From assembly GCA_021790935.1 (NCBI GenBank), contig JAJYFL010000004.1, positions 155,142 to 219,141 on the forward strand: a stretch of DNA of 64,000 nt, given 5' to 3'. How positions within the stretch are numbered: position 1 is the stretch's first letter; each line of letters starts with the position of its first letter. The notes under the pieces are model-generated. The model saw nothing but the letters and a program-made list of their open reading frames with translations. It was not told where the DNA came from and did no database searches. This DNA comes from a bacterium (GTDB lineage: Bacteria > Vulcanimicrobiota > Vulcanimicrobiia > Vulcanimicrobiales > Vulcanimicrobiaceae). Both the position numbers and the translations under genes were made by a program. Positions 43,411-52,235 of this stretch are shown piece after piece.

Positions 43411-44669
43411 CAGGCAGGTACCGTTTCTTTCAGGACGCGCGCTTCAAACTGCTCCGGAAAACGCTTGAGGACCGACGCCAAGAACGGCTCGATCGAATCG
43501 CCCAGCGGGCAGAGGTTCAAACCGGTGATCTCCGCGCTCACCTTGTGCAGCATCTCGATGTCGGATTGCAGCCCGCGACCATGCACGAAGCGCTCGAGCA
43601 CCGTCTCGAGCCAGTGCCCGCCCTCGCGGCAGGGCGTACACTGGCCGCACGACTCGTGCGCGTAGAACCGCACCAAATTATACGCAGCTTTCACGAAATC
43701 CGTCGTATCGTCCATCACGACCACCGCTCCCGAGCCGAGCATCGTACCGGCTTTTGCGAGCGACTCGTAGTCGTACGGAAGATCGAGCTGCTCCTCAAAG
43801 ATGCACGCCGACGACCCCCCGCCCGGCTGGATCGCCGCAAGCGTGCGTCCCGGGCGCAGGCCGCCGGCGATCTCGAGCAGTTCGCGCACCGGCGTTCCGA
43901 GCGGCACCTCGTAGTTACCCGGCTTGCGGACGTGCCCGCTGATCGAAACGATCTTGTAGCCCTTGCTGCGCTCGGTTCCGACCGAAGCGAACCATTGCGA
44001 GCCTCTCTTGAGAATCGGTACGAGATAGGCGAGCGTTTCGACGTTGTTGACGACCGTCGGCATTCCGTAAAGCCCCGCGACCGCCGGGAAGGGCGGCTTT
44101 AAGCGCGGCTCGCCTCGTTTGCCTTCGAGCGAGTTGAGCAGCGCGGTCTCTTCGCCGCAGATGTACGCACCCGCACCGCGGTGCACGGTAACCTCCAGGT
44201 CGTAGCCCGTGCCGAACAGATTCTTGCCGATGTAGCCCGCCGCGCGCGCTTGGCGCACGGCTTCGCTAAAGATCTCGTATCCGCGCTTGAACTCGCCGCG
44301 GATATAGATGAACGCGTGGTGCGAGCCGATGCCGTAAGCCCCCAGCAGCATGCCCTCGAGCACGAGGTGCGGCGTCTCCTCGATCAGCATGTGGTCTTTG
44401 AACGTACCCGGTTCTGCTTCGTCGCAGTTGCAGACGAGATAACGCGGTTTGTCGTTGCCCGGCAGGAACGACCATTTACGCCCGGTCGGAAAGCCGGCGC
44501 CGCCGCGGCCCCGCAGGCCCGACGCATCGCAGAGGTCGAGCACGTCGCGCTGCGACATCTCCGCGAACGCGCGCCGCAGCTGCACGTATCCGCCGCGTTC
44601 CTCGTATGTTGCGATATCGCGCAGGTTCGCCTCGCCGATCCCTTCGGTGAGCACTTTGACGACCGGCAT
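43410..44669 (-). CDS. nuoF: NADH-quinone oxidoreductase subunit F
   Basis: This 419-aa subunit binds FMN and NADH. The glycine-rich NADH/FMN loop reads GRGGAGFPTGRKWSFLPG, followed by VCNCDEAEPGTFKD. The N3 4Fe-4S motif is ESCGQCTPCREG near residue 345, with the fourth Cys in LCPLGDS. Normal length. Overlaps nuoE by 1 bp. Confidence 0.97.
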   Translation of the reverse strand: MPVVKVLTEGIGEANLRDIATYEERGGYVQLRRAFAEMSQRDVLDLCDASGLRGRGGAGFPTGRKWSFLPGNDKPRYLVCNCDEAEPGTFKDHMLIEETPHLVLEGMLLGAYGIGSHHAFIYIRGEFKRGYEIFSEAVRQARAAGYIGKNLFGTGYDLEVTVHRGAGAYICGEETALLNSLEGKRGEPRLKPPFPAVAGLYGMPTVVNNVETLAYLVPILKRGSQWFASVGTERSKGYKIVSISGHVRKPGNYEVPLGTPVRELLEIAGGLRPGRTLAAIQPGGGSSACIFEEQLDLPYDYESLAKAGTMLGSGAVVVMDDTTDFVKAAYNLVRFYAHESCGQCTPCREGGHWLETVLERFVHGRGLQSDIEMLHKVSAEITGLNLCPLGDSIEPFLASVLKRFPEQFEARVLKETVPA

Positions 44670-45433
44670 CAGCGGGCTGCCTCCGCCTCTTCATCGACGA
44701 TCTTAGGCAACGTGGGCTCGGCGTTCGCGAGCCGTTCGAGCGTGCGCCCGCGGAAGAGCCCCTCGTTCGCGACGATGCGGTCGAGCATGACGACGCCGCT
44801 GCGGTCGCCGAGACCGCTCGCGTTGTTCGGATGGCTCTGCCCCTGCGCCCCGGCCGATTTCGTTCCGTGCGAGACCTGCGCGTCTTGCACCACCGTCCAC
44901 GTCCTTGCCGGCACTTGCGTCTGCGCCATCGGCGCCGTCGCATAGGTGCCGCCGCGCATCGCCGCGAGCATGTCGTCGATCCCTTGGGGAGTCAGGTGGT
45001 AGACGAACTCGAGATTCACCTGCATGCAGCTCGCGCGGTCGCATGCCGCCAGACACTCGACTTCCTCGTACGAAAAGAGCCCGTCGGCGGTGGTTTCGAG
45101 ATGACCGATGCCCAAGCGCTCGCGCAGGTGCGCCATGATCTCTTCGGCGCCGTTGATCGTGCACGCGAGACCCCGGCAAACCTGCAGCACGTACTTGCCG
45201 ACCGGCCGGCGAAAGAACAGCGTATAAAACGAAACGGTCGACTCGACGACCGCCGGCGAGAGCGCGAGCATCTCCGCCACCGCACGCATGGCGTCGCGGC
45301 TCACGAAGCCTTGACGCTCCTGGAAGAGATGCGTCAGCGGCAGGAGCGCGGAGCGTGAATCTTCGTATTGCGCGACGATCTCCACGCAGCGCGGTCGCAA
45401 CTCCTCGAGCAACGCGCGGAATCCTTCGCTCAT
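44669..45433 (-). CDS. nuoE: NADH-quinone oxidoreductase subunit E with C-terminal extension
   Basis: The thioredoxin-like domain (about 1-165) carries the N1a 2Fe-2S ligands in CRGLAC and CLAACDRASC. The protein is 254 aa, roughly 80-90 residues longer than usual NuoE. The extra part is Ala/Gln/Ser-rich, then ends in LDRIVANEGLFRGRTLERLA, which resembles the linker at the start of NuoF. Coupled by overlaps to nuoD and nuoF. Confidence 0.94.
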   Translation of the reverse strand: MSEGFRALLEELRPRCVEIVAQYEDSRSALLPLTHLFQERQGFVSRDAMRAVAEMLALSPAVVESTVSFYTLFFRRPVGKYVLQVCRGLACTINGAEEIMAHLRERLGIGHLETTADGLFSYEEVECLAACDRASCMQVNLEFVYHLTPQGIDDMLAAMRGGTYATAPMAQTQVPARTWTVVQDAQVSHGTKSAGAQGQSHPNNASGLGDRSGVVMLDRIVANEGLFRGRTLERLANAEPTLPKIVDEEAEAAR

Positions 45434-46647
45434 CGGTCGACCTCGCCGAAGACGGGGTCGAGCGAACCGATCATCACGACCAGATCGGCGATCAAGTTGC
45501 CCGGCGCAAGACCTTTGAGCGCTTGGAGATTATACATTGAGGGCGGCCTCGTGCGAATGCGGTAGGGACGGTTTCCGCCGTCCGAAACGATGTAGAAAGC
45601 CAGCTCGCCGCGCGGGCCCTCGACGGCCTGGTAGACGTCGCCCGGCGGCACCCGGAATCCCTCGCTCACGATCTTGAAGTGATGGATCAGCGCTTCCATC
45701 GATAGCGCGATCGTCTCTTTCGGCGGCTGAAAAATCTTTGTGTCGTCGGTCATCACCGGGCCGGGGCGGAGCGCCTTGCGCACCTGTTCGACGATGCGCA
45801 TCGACTCCTCCATCTCATCCAAACGAACGAGAAAGCGCGCGTAGGCGTCGCCTTCCGAGCGCGTCGGTACGTCGAAACGATAACTTTCGTAACCGCAGTA
45901 CGGGAACGCCTTGCGCACGTCGTACGCAATGCCGCTCGCACGCAGGCTTGGCCCGGTGACGCTCCACGCCAAGGCGTCCTCCGGCGACAAGACGCCGACG
46001 TCGATCGTCCGATCCTGCACGATCGGGTTGCCCACAAGCAACGTGCGTAACGCTTTCATGCGGCCGGGAAACTTCTCGATCAGCGCGTCCAGACGCTCGG
46101 TGAAGCCATCCGGCAGATCGCCGTTGAGCCCGCCGACTCGGAAGTAGTTTGGGTGCATGCGGGCGCCACCCGTAGCCTCTTGCAGATCGAGGATATTCTC
46201 GCGGAGATCGAAGCAGTAGAAAAATATCGAAAGCGCGCCGAGGTCGATGCCATGCGTCCCCAGCCAAACGCAGTGAGACGCGATACGCGTCAACTCGGCG
46301 AAGAGCACGCGCACCTGGCGCGCGCGCTCTGGGATCGCATCGGCAACACCCAGCAGGCGCTCGACGCCGAGCACGTAGCAGAGTGCGTTGGAGAGCGGCG
46401 CGAGGTAGTCCATACGCTCGACGACCGTCTGCGCCTGCGACCAGAACAAGTTCTCGGCCGACTTTTCGATACCGGTGTGGAGATAACCGATCTCGGGCTC
46501 CGCCTTTACGACGTTCTCGCCTTCGATTTCAAGCATGATCTGCAATACGCCATGGGTCGATGGATGCTGTGGCCCCATCGAAAGCACCATGACGTTCCCG
46601 TCCTGCGAGACGAGTTCCGGCGAGAGCGGAGTCGTACCGAACGTCAC
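45430..46647 (-). CDS. nuoD: NADH-quinone oxidoreductase subunit D
   Basis: The 405-aa, 49-kDa-type subunit forms the quinone site with NuoB. Diagnostic segments: [20 protein letters not shown] (N-terminus, residues 26-45), [26 protein letters not shown] with the Tyr/His region, and the C-terminus [18 protein letters not shown]. Normal length. ATGA overlaps on both sides. Confidence 0.97.
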   Translation of the reverse strand: MTFGTTPLSPELVSQDGNVMVLSMGPQHPSTHGVLQIMLEIEGENVVKAEPEIGYLHTGIEKSAENLFWSQAQTVVERMDYLAPLSNALCYVLGVERLLGVADAIPERARQVRVLFAELTRIASHCVWLGTHGIDLGALSIFFYCFDLRENILDLQEATGGARMHPNYFRVGGLNGDLPDGFTERLDALIEKFPGRMKALRTLLVGNPIVQDRTIDVGVLSPEDALAWSVTGPSLRASGIAYDVRKAFPYCGYESYRFDVPTRSEGDAYARFLVRLDEMEESMRIVEQVRKALRPGPVMTDDTKIFQPPKETIALSMEALIHHFKIVSEGFRVPPGDVYQAVEGPRGELAFYIVSDGGNRPYRIRTRPPSMYNLQALKGLAPGNLIADLVVMIGSLDPVFGEVDR

Positions 46648-47228
46648 GCGTTCTTCTCCCGCTGCAGCGCTTCGAGCGTCCGGCCCGAGGGCGGCGCGCC
46701 CGCCTGCACGTTGCTCTTCAACGCAAACGCAGGGCGCGGAGAGCGTTCCCGCGCCGGTCCGCGCAGCGGATAGTCCTTGCGTAGCGGGTGCCCTTCCCAG
46801 TCGGCAGGCATCTGAATGCGGCGCAGATCGGGATGCCCTTCGAATGTGATGCCGAAGAGATCGTAGGCTTCGCGCTCGGCCCAGTCGGCCGATCTCCAGA
46901 GATCGCTCGCCGTCGGCACCGACGGATGCTCGGCCGGGAGCCCGCAGAGCACGCGCACGCGCTCCGGCGTTCCGATCTCGCTCGCGCTCGCGGCCGCCGG
47001 CGGCAGCTTCAGCAGATGGTAAACGACGTCGAAACGCGGCGTCCGCTGCGGATAATCGACCGCGCCCAAATCCAGAAGCATCGTGAAGCCTTCCGCCTTC
47101 AACGAACTCAAGCGCGCGTGCAGCCCCGCGGGGTCGACGCGTTCGATGCGCGCATCGTCGATCGGCGGACGAAGGCTCGGCGGATCGATCGCAAGCCCCG
47201 TGATCGATGGCCTCTGCGTACTTGGCAT
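46644..47228 (-). CDS. nuoC: NADH-quinone oxidoreductase subunit C
   Basis: The 194-aa, 30-kDa-type subunit ends with the signature [20 protein letters not shown] and [10 protein letters not shown]. The first half gives the alpha/beta fold with [20 protein letters not shown]. The Pro/Arg-rich tail after the signature is common. It is separated from nuoB by 43 bp, the largest gap in the nuoA-K part of the operon. Confidence 0.95.
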   Translation of the reverse strand: MPSTQRPSITGLAIDPPSLRPPIDDARIERVDPAGLHARLSSLKAEGFTMLLDLGAVDYPQRTPRFDVVYHLLKLPPAAASASEIGTPERVRVLCGLPAEHPSVPTASDLWRSADWAEREAYDLFGITFEGHPDLRRIQMPADWEGHPLRKDYPLRGPARERSPRPAFALKSNVQAGAPPSGRTLEALQREKNA

Positions 47229-47271
47229 GCGTCTTCCTTACTGAAGCGTTCGAACGGATGCGGGTTTGAGA

Positions 47272-47745
47272 TTACGCACGGGTTAACAATCCGCCGCGCC
47301 CGCCTTCGCGGATCTGCTGCTGAATCAAGTTGACGGCATAGAGCAGGCCGTCGGGCGTCGGCGGACAACCGGGCACGTAGACGTCGACCGGAACGACCGT
47401 GTCGACCCCCTGCACGATCGCGTAGTTGTCGAAGACGCCGCCCGAGCTCGCGCAGGCGCCCATCGAGATAACCCATTTCGGATCGGCCATCTGATCGTAG
47501 AGGCGCTTGACGACCGGCGCCATCTTCTGCGAAACGCGTCCGGAGACGATCATGAGGTCCGCTTGGCGCGGAGAGGGCCGGAAAACTTCGGAACCTAAGC
47601 GCGCGATGTCGTACTCGGCGGAGGTCGCCGTCATCATCTCGATCGCGCAGCAGGCCAAGCCCATCGTGAGCGGCCAGACGCTCGAGCTCTGCGCCCAACG
47701 AACGACATCGTCAACGCGTGCCAGCAGAAACTGTCCGGGGCTCAT
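47272..47745 (-). CDS. nuoB: NADH-quinone oxidoreductase subunit B
   Basis: The 157-aa subunit holds the terminal N2 4Fe-4S cluster. The tandem Cys pair lies in [10 protein letters not shown] (about residue 33), the other ligands in [13 protein letters not shown] and [15 protein letters not shown] 47745 is the correct start because it overlaps the nuoA stop as ATGA; the frame is open further upstream without support. Confidence 0.97.
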   Translation of the reverse strand: MSPGQFLLARVDDVVRWAQSSSVWPLTMGLACCAIEMMTATSAEYDIARLGSEVFRPSPRQADLMIVSGRVSQKMAPVVKRLYDQMADPKWVISMGACASSGGVFDNYAIVQGVDTVVPVDVYVPGCPPTPDGLLYAVNLIQQQIREGGRGGLLTRA

Positions 47746-48125
47746 CTCCACTCTAAGCCGCCGTTCTTCCAGACGAAGGCATACCCGATCGCCAAGACGA
47801 CGATGAACGCGACCATCTCGGCAAGACCGAAGACGCGCAGCACGTGCATCTGCACCGCCCAGGGGTAGAAGGACGCCGCTTCGACGTCGAAGATCACGAA
47901 CAGCATCGCGATCAAGTAAAACTTCACTGGGAATCGGCCGGAGACGCTCGACGTAGGCTCGACGCCGCACTCGTACGCGCGCTCTTTTTCAGGATTGGGT
48001 TTGCGTTGCGCCAGCAGCCCCGGCAACAGGCTGAACGCGAGCGCGGCCGCCACGGCGACGGCCACGAAGACGGCTACCGGTCCATACGGATTCATGTTTG
48101 TGAAATTTTTCACAAGCGGATGCAT
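47742..48125 (-). CDS. nuoA: NADH-quinone oxidoreductase subunit A
   Basis: First gene of the nuo operon; 127 aa with three helices. Diagnostic segment: [20 protein letters not shown], then [19 protein letters not shown] with conserved acidic residues. Two starts are possible: ATG 48125 (preceded by GAGGG) or ATG 48095. The Rex-like palindrome lies between them, so the choice decides whether the operator is in the coding region or the leader. Confidence 0.95.
   Translation of the reverse strand: MHPLVKNFTNMNPYGPVAVFVAVAVAAALAFSLLPGLLAQRKPNPEKERAYECGVEPTSSVSGRFPVKFYLIAMLFVIFDVEAASFYPWAVQMHVLRVFGLAEMVAFIVVLAIGYAFVWKNGGLEWR
48098..48115. promoter_or_regulatory. Rex-type (or CRP/FNR-type) operator at the head of the nuo operon
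   Basis: TTGTGAAATTTTTCACAA is a perfect 8-2-8 palindrome in GC-rich DNA. It fits the Rex operator consensus TTGTGAA-N4-TTCACAA exactly, and also TGTGA-N6-TCACA of CRP-family factors. Rex senses the NADH/NAD+ ratio and is known to control nuo operons in Streptomyces, so Rex is the better guess here. It overlaps or directly precedes the nuoA start. Confidence 0.7.
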
Positions 48126-48205
48126 TAACCCTCGTTGGATGGTATCAGTGCGATCTTTGGATGGTTCGATAGGAGAGAACGCGCTCCGGACCGCATGAAA
48201 TCGTC

Positions 48206-48655
48206 ATGAAGTTGTTGGTATGTGGCCTAGTCTTCCTGCTCGGCGCCGCCAACGGCGGCGGCTGCAGCAATCCCAACTACATCGGCGTTCAACAGTACGG
48301 TTCGATCACCGGGCGCGTGCTGGACGCATCGGACAACCAGCCCGTTCCGAGCGCCCTCGTCTCGGTTGGTTCGCTCTATACCGCGTATACCGACGCGCAA
48401 GGGGCCTTCACGCTCGGCAGGATTCCGATCGGGCACCAGATGGTAACCGCCACCGCCCCCGGCTACTCACGCGCGAGCCGGACGGTCCGCGTCGTGCAAA
48501 GCCAGACGGCGTCGATCGACTACCTGCGTCTCGCGCCGCTGACCGGCGGACCGACCGCGCCGCCGCCCGCGCCGCCACCGACACCGGCGCCGACGGCAGA
48601 ACCAAGCGCTACGCCCGCGCCGGCCGAAAACGGCTCAACTCCGACAGCCTCCTAG
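48206..48655 (+). CDS. candidate lipoprotein with carboxypeptidase-regulatory-like domain
   Basis: The 149-aa protein has a signal peptide with a possible lipobox (AANGGGC, Cys about residue 20, weak). One CarboxypepD-regulatory-like beta domain follows (about 30-112): GSITGRVLDASDNQPVPSAL, then AYTDAQGAFTLGRIPIGHQM. The C-terminal 40 residues are Pro/Ala/Thr-rich and disordered. It is divergent from nuoA (80-bp spacer) and overlaps the convergent sqdB by 4 bp. A role in surface anchoring is suggested only by the domain. Confidence 0.65.
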   Translation: MKLLVCGLVFLLGAANGGGCSNPNYIGVQQYGSITGRVLDASDNQPVPSALVSVGSLYTAYTDAQGAFTLGRIPIGHQMVTATAPGYSRASRTVRVVQSQTASIDYLRLAPLTGGPTAPPPAPPPTPAPTAEPSATPAPAENGSTPTAS

Positions 48656-49836
48656 CCGACTCGCTCCGCGGTTGCGGCAGACTCCGCCCCGCGCCATCTA
48701 ACCTTCGGCAGGACGTGTGCGGGATCGATGCGCTCCACATTCTTGGTGCCGACCTCGATCAGCTGGGCGATCAGCGCGTCGTCGAGATGCCGCGGCGTCA
48801 GGCCGAGGTCCATCAAGCGCGTGTTGACGGTTTGGTAGTAATGCTCGTCCTTCTCGGCACGCGGATTGTCGTAGTAGAGCACCGGCACTTTGATGCCGAG
48901 CTCGCGCGCGACCACTTCGACCCGCCTCGCCAGCTCGAGCACGCCGAAGACCTCGGTAAACTGGTTGAATACTCGATACTCCCCGGGCTGCGCCGGATTG
49001 AGAATCGCCAGCTCGATGCAGGCGACGGTATCGCGAATGTCGAGGAACGCGCGCGTCTGTCCGCCGCGTCCGTAGACGGTCAGCGGGTGGCGCAAGGCGG
49101 CTTGCACGCAGAAACGGTTCAGGACCGTGCCGTAGACTCCGTCGTAATCGAAACGGTTCACCAGGGGTGCGGAGAGGAACGTCTCCGGCGTTTCGATTCC
49201 GTAAACGATACCTTGGTTCAAGTCGGTCGCACGCAGCTGCCAGGTGCGGCAGGCGAAGTAGATCTGATCGCTGTCGCTCACCTTGGTCAGGTGGTAGAAC
49301 GAGCCCGGCTGTTTGGGAAACGGCAGCGTATCGGTACGGCCCTTGTGCTCGACCGTAATGAAGCCTTCCTCGATATCGATGTTGGGCGTTCCGTACTCGC
49401 CCATCGTACCGAGTTTCACGAGGTGGGTCTCCGGAGCCACCTCGTGCAAAGCCCAGAGCAGGTTCAGATTCCCGACCGTATTGTTCAGATGCGTGCGCAA
49501 CGCGTGGTCGTGGTCGATCATCGAATACGGCGCGCTGCGCTGCTGTCCGAAGTGAACGACCGCGTCCGGCTGCGTCTCGCGCAGGGTTCTGCAGACGTCT
49601 TCGTACACCGTCACATCGCGCGGGAGATAGGCGATCGTACGGCTCGTCCGGTCGTGCCACTCGCGCAGGCGCGATTCGATCGGCGCGATCCGCGTGAGCG
49701 ACGTTATGCCGAGCTCTGCGTCCCACCGCCGGCGAATCAGATTATCCACGATCGTCACGTCGTGACCGCGTGCAGATAAGTGAAGTGCGGTGGCCCAGCC
49801 GCAGTAACCGTCTCCGCCGATAACGAGTATTCTCAT
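48652..49836 (-). CDS. sqdB: UDP-sulfoquinovose synthase
   Basis: This 394-aa extended short-chain dehydrogenase makes UDP-sulfoquinovose from UDP-glucose and sulfite, the head-group donor for the sulfolipid SQDG. The SQD1-specific nucleotide loop GGDGYCGWATALHLSARGHD is near exact. Other SQD1 marks: NLIRRRWDAELG, FGQQRSAPYSMID, and FYHLTKVSDSDQIYFACRTW with the catalytic Tyr/Lys. ATG 49836 overlaps the glycosyltransferase stop (ATGA), so both form a unit that could build sulfolipid or a sulfoquinovose-containing glycan. Confidence 0.9.
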   Translation of the reverse strand: MRILVIGGDGYCGWATALHLSARGHDVTIVDNLIRRRWDAELGITSLTRIAPIESRLREWHDRTSRTIAYLPRDVTVYEDVCRTLRETQPDAVVHFGQQRSAPYSMIDHDHALRTHLNNTVGNLNLLWALHEVAPETHLVKLGTMGEYGTPNIDIEEGFITVEHKGRTDTLPFPKQPGSFYHLTKVSDSDQIYFACRTWQLRATDLNQGIVYGIETPETFLSAPLVNRFDYDGVYGTVLNRFCVQAALRHPLTVYGRGGQTRAFLDIRDTVACIELAILNPAQPGEYRVFNQFTEVFGVLELARRVEVVARELGIKVPVLYYDNPRAEKDEHYYQTVNTRLMDLGLTPRHLDDALIAQLIEVGTKNVERIDPAHVLPKVRWRGAESAATAERVG

Positions 49837-51044
49837 GCCGTCCTCTCTGCAAGTACCGCGCCGGGTGCGACCCCCGGAAAGCATATCTGGAAAAAGCGCC
49901 GGGCGATCCCTGAAAGAGCGTAGCCTTGGGCACGCCCGAACGCCGCCTCCGCGTACCGGCGCCACGCCCGCTCCGCAGCGAGCGCTTCGATTGCCCGCGC
50001 CAAAGCTCTTTCGTCCCCCGGCCGCACGCCGATGCCGGCCCCGTCGATCCACTCCGGAATCCCGCCCACCGCGTAAGCGACGGCCGGACGGCCGCGCGCC
50101 TGTGCTTCGATGCCGACGAGCCCAAAGGGCTCGTCCCACAACGAGGGAAGCGCTACCACGCTCGACCGATCGATCTGGGCGCGTAGCGCCGCCTGGTTCA
50201 AGAAACCAACGTGGTCGGCGGTGACGCGCAGGCGCTCGGCCTCGGCGAGGGCAAGGCCCGTCTGCGAACTGCGCTCGCTCGCGATCCGCAGGAGTGGGCG
50301 CCGCTCGGGCGCGATCGACGCGATAGCGCGGACGAGCGGGAGCAGCCCCTTCTGCGGTACTGCCCGCCCGGCGAAGAGCACGGCGGCCGCAGGCATCGCA
50401 CCCACTCCCGCCGCGTAGGCTTCCGGGGGCAGCGGCGGCGGAAGGATCTCGACCCGCGTTCGCGCGATGCCGTGGCGCTCGCACTCGCGCCCCATGAACG
50501 CCCCGCTCGCAACGACCGCATCGGCGCCGGCTAGCGCCTCGAGCGCCAGCAGCCGCCGCCGCACGCGCGCTATGCTTTCCAGGCGCGGTCCGCAGACGCA
50601 GCCGCGGAGCAGCGCGTTGACGACGCACGCTCCTCCGGCGCGCGCCGCGCAGCGCCCTGGGAACTGCGGGAAGACGCGATCGCCGTTCGGGCAGAAGGGC
50701 CGGTGGTCGTGAACGCGCGCGACCCACCTGGGGCGCGTCCGCGCCAGATTCAGGATCCCGGTATCGAAGACGTTTGAGGTCAGCACGACGGCGGGCCGGC
50801 GGCTCTCCATCAATCGGCGCAGCTCCGCCGCCGCGCGCGCCGAAGGCGCACCATGCTCGTCCGACCAGTCCACCTGCTCCACCGCATCGATCCCGAAAGC
50901 GTCCGCCTGCTCCACGCGGCGGGCGGCGATCGATACGCGGGCCCCCAGCGACTGCAGGGCCGGCAAGAGGCGTTCCAGATACCGTTCGGTCCCGCCGGAC
51001 CTTCCGACCGTATCGCAGAGCACCAGCAGTTCGTGAGAGCGCAT
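49833..51044 (-). CDS. GT4-family glycosyltransferase, possible sulfoquinovosyltransferase
   Basis: The 403-aa protein has the GT-B fold. N-terminal acceptor domain: VLCDTVGRSGGTERYLERLL. C-terminal donor domain: VLFAGRAVPQKGLLPLVRAI and the E-x7-E type motif LWDEPFGLVGIEAQARGRPA. An inserted Cys-rich loop (near residues 115-150, with CPNG, RCAARAGGAC, GCVCG) is unusual and may bind metal. Being coupled with sqdB, it may transfer sulfoquinovose to diacylglycerol (SqdX-like) or to a polysaccharide; sequence alone does not decide. Confidence 0.75.
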   Translation of the reverse strand: MRSHELLVLCDTVGRSGGTERYLERLLPALQSLGARVSIAARRVEQADAFGIDAVEQVDWSDEHGAPSARAAAELRRLMESRRPAVVLTSNVFDTGILNLARTRPRWVARVHDHRPFCPNGDRVFPQFPGRCAARAGGACVVNALLRGCVCGPRLESIARVRRRLLALEALAGADAVVASGAFMGRECERHGIARTRVEILPPPLPPEAYAAGVGAMPAAAVLFAGRAVPQKGLLPLVRAIASIAPERRPLLRIASERSSQTGLALAEAERLRVTADHVGFLNQAALRAQIDRSSVVALPSLWDEPFGLVGIEAQARGRPAVAYAVGGIPEWIDGAGIGVRPGDERALARAIEALAAERAWRRYAEAAFGRAQGYALSGIARRFFQICFPGVAPGAVLAERTA

Positions 51045-51110
51045 GCTTACGTACCGTACACGAACTGTCTGAAGATTTACTGTAGAAAACGTTACAGGCG
51101 GGTTAGATTA

Positions 51111-52235
51111 CTAGCCGAGGCCTCGAGGGGCCACCTGTAGGTGGGCGAGCGCAGCGCGCAGGGCGTCGATTCCCTCGCCCGTCTTGGCGCTGAGGAGCAT
51201 CGCGCCGGCCGGCAGCGGCGGCTCGCCGTGGGGAGCGTCCGCCTTGTTGAAGGCGACCAGCCGCGGCTTGGCTTCCAGGCCGAGCTCGCGCAGGGTCGCG
51301 TCGACCGCCTCCATCTGCCGGGGCCAATCGGGGTTGCTCGCGTCCACCACGTGCACCAGCAGATCGGCTTCGTCCAGCTCTTCGAGCGTCGCGCGGAAGG
51401 CCGCCACGAGATCCTTCGGGAGGTCGGTGATGAAGCCGACCGTATCGGTCAGGCGAACGTAAGCGCCGGGCGCGAGATAGACGCGGCGCATGGTGGTGTC
51501 CAGTGTGGCAAACGGCCGATCTGCCACCAAGACGTCGGTTCGGGCGAGCCGGTTCAACAGCGACGACTTGCCGACATTGGTATAACCGACGAGCGCGACG
51601 AGCGGCTCCTGCCGCGGCGCGGCGCGGCGCGTGGCACGCTGCCGGCGAACCTCGTCGAGCTGCCGCCTCAGCACGGAGACGCGCTCTTGAATGCGGCGGC
51701 GATCGACTTCGAGCCTCGTCTCTCCGGGGCCGCGCGTACCGATACCGCCGCCGAGGCGCGAAAGCTCGGCGTTGACGCCGATGAGATTCGACTGCCGGTA
51801 GCGCAACTGCGCGAGCTCGACCTGCAGTTTGCCCTCGCGGCTGCGTGCGTGCCGCGCGAATACGTCGAGGATCAGCATCGTCCGGTCGACGATCGGCAGC
51901 GGCACGACGCGTTCGAGGTTCTTGCGCTGGCGCGGGCGCAGATCGTTCAGCACGAGCAGCAGTCCCGCATCGAGCTCCTTCGCGCGTTCGGCGATCTCGA
52001 GCGCCTTGCCGCTTCCGACCAGCGTCGCGGCATCGACGCGCTCGCGCCGTTGAACGATCCGCTCTACCACGTCGGCGCCTGCAGCTTCGGCGAGCGCCTC
52101 GAACTCGAGGAGCTCCGGTTCGATGGGGCGGCGCGGATCTTCGATATCGACGGCGACGACGAGCGCGCGCGGCCGCAGGGGGCGGGTGCCGTGCACGGTT
52201 AGCGCGCCAACGGCCGCAGGTGCGCGACCAGCCAT
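51111..52235 (-). CDS. hflX: ribosome-associated GTPase HflX
   Basis: HflX splits stalled ribosomes and couples to ribosome rescue. The HflX N-domain (LVGSGKALEIAERAKELDAG, then the glycine-rich RLGGGIGTRGPGETRLEVDR) precedes the G domain with GYTNVGKSSLLNRL (Walker A), DTVGF (G3) and FNKAD (G4). ATG 52235 follows GGGGAT and gives 374 aa; it overlaps the 3' end of btuF by 37 bp. A GTG at 52196 just after the btuF stop is the alternative. Length and all motifs are normal. Confidence 0.93.
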   Translation of the reverse strand: MAGRAPAAVGALTVHGTRPLRPRALVVAVDIEDPRRPIEPELLEFEALAEAAGADVVERIVQRRERVDAATLVGSGKALEIAERAKELDAGLLLVLNDLRPRQRKNLERVVPLPIVDRTMLILDVFARHARSREGKLQVELAQLRYRQSNLIGVNAELSRLGGGIGTRGPGETRLEVDRRRIQERVSVLRRQLDEVRRQRATRRAAPRQEPLVALVGYTNVGKSSLLNRLARTDVLVADRPFATLDTTMRRVYLAPGAYVRLTDTVGFITDLPKDLVAAFRATLEELDEADLLVHVVDASNPDWPRQMEAVDATLRELGLEAKPRLVAFNKADAPHGEPPLPAGAMLLSAKTGEGIDALRAALAHLQVAPRGLG

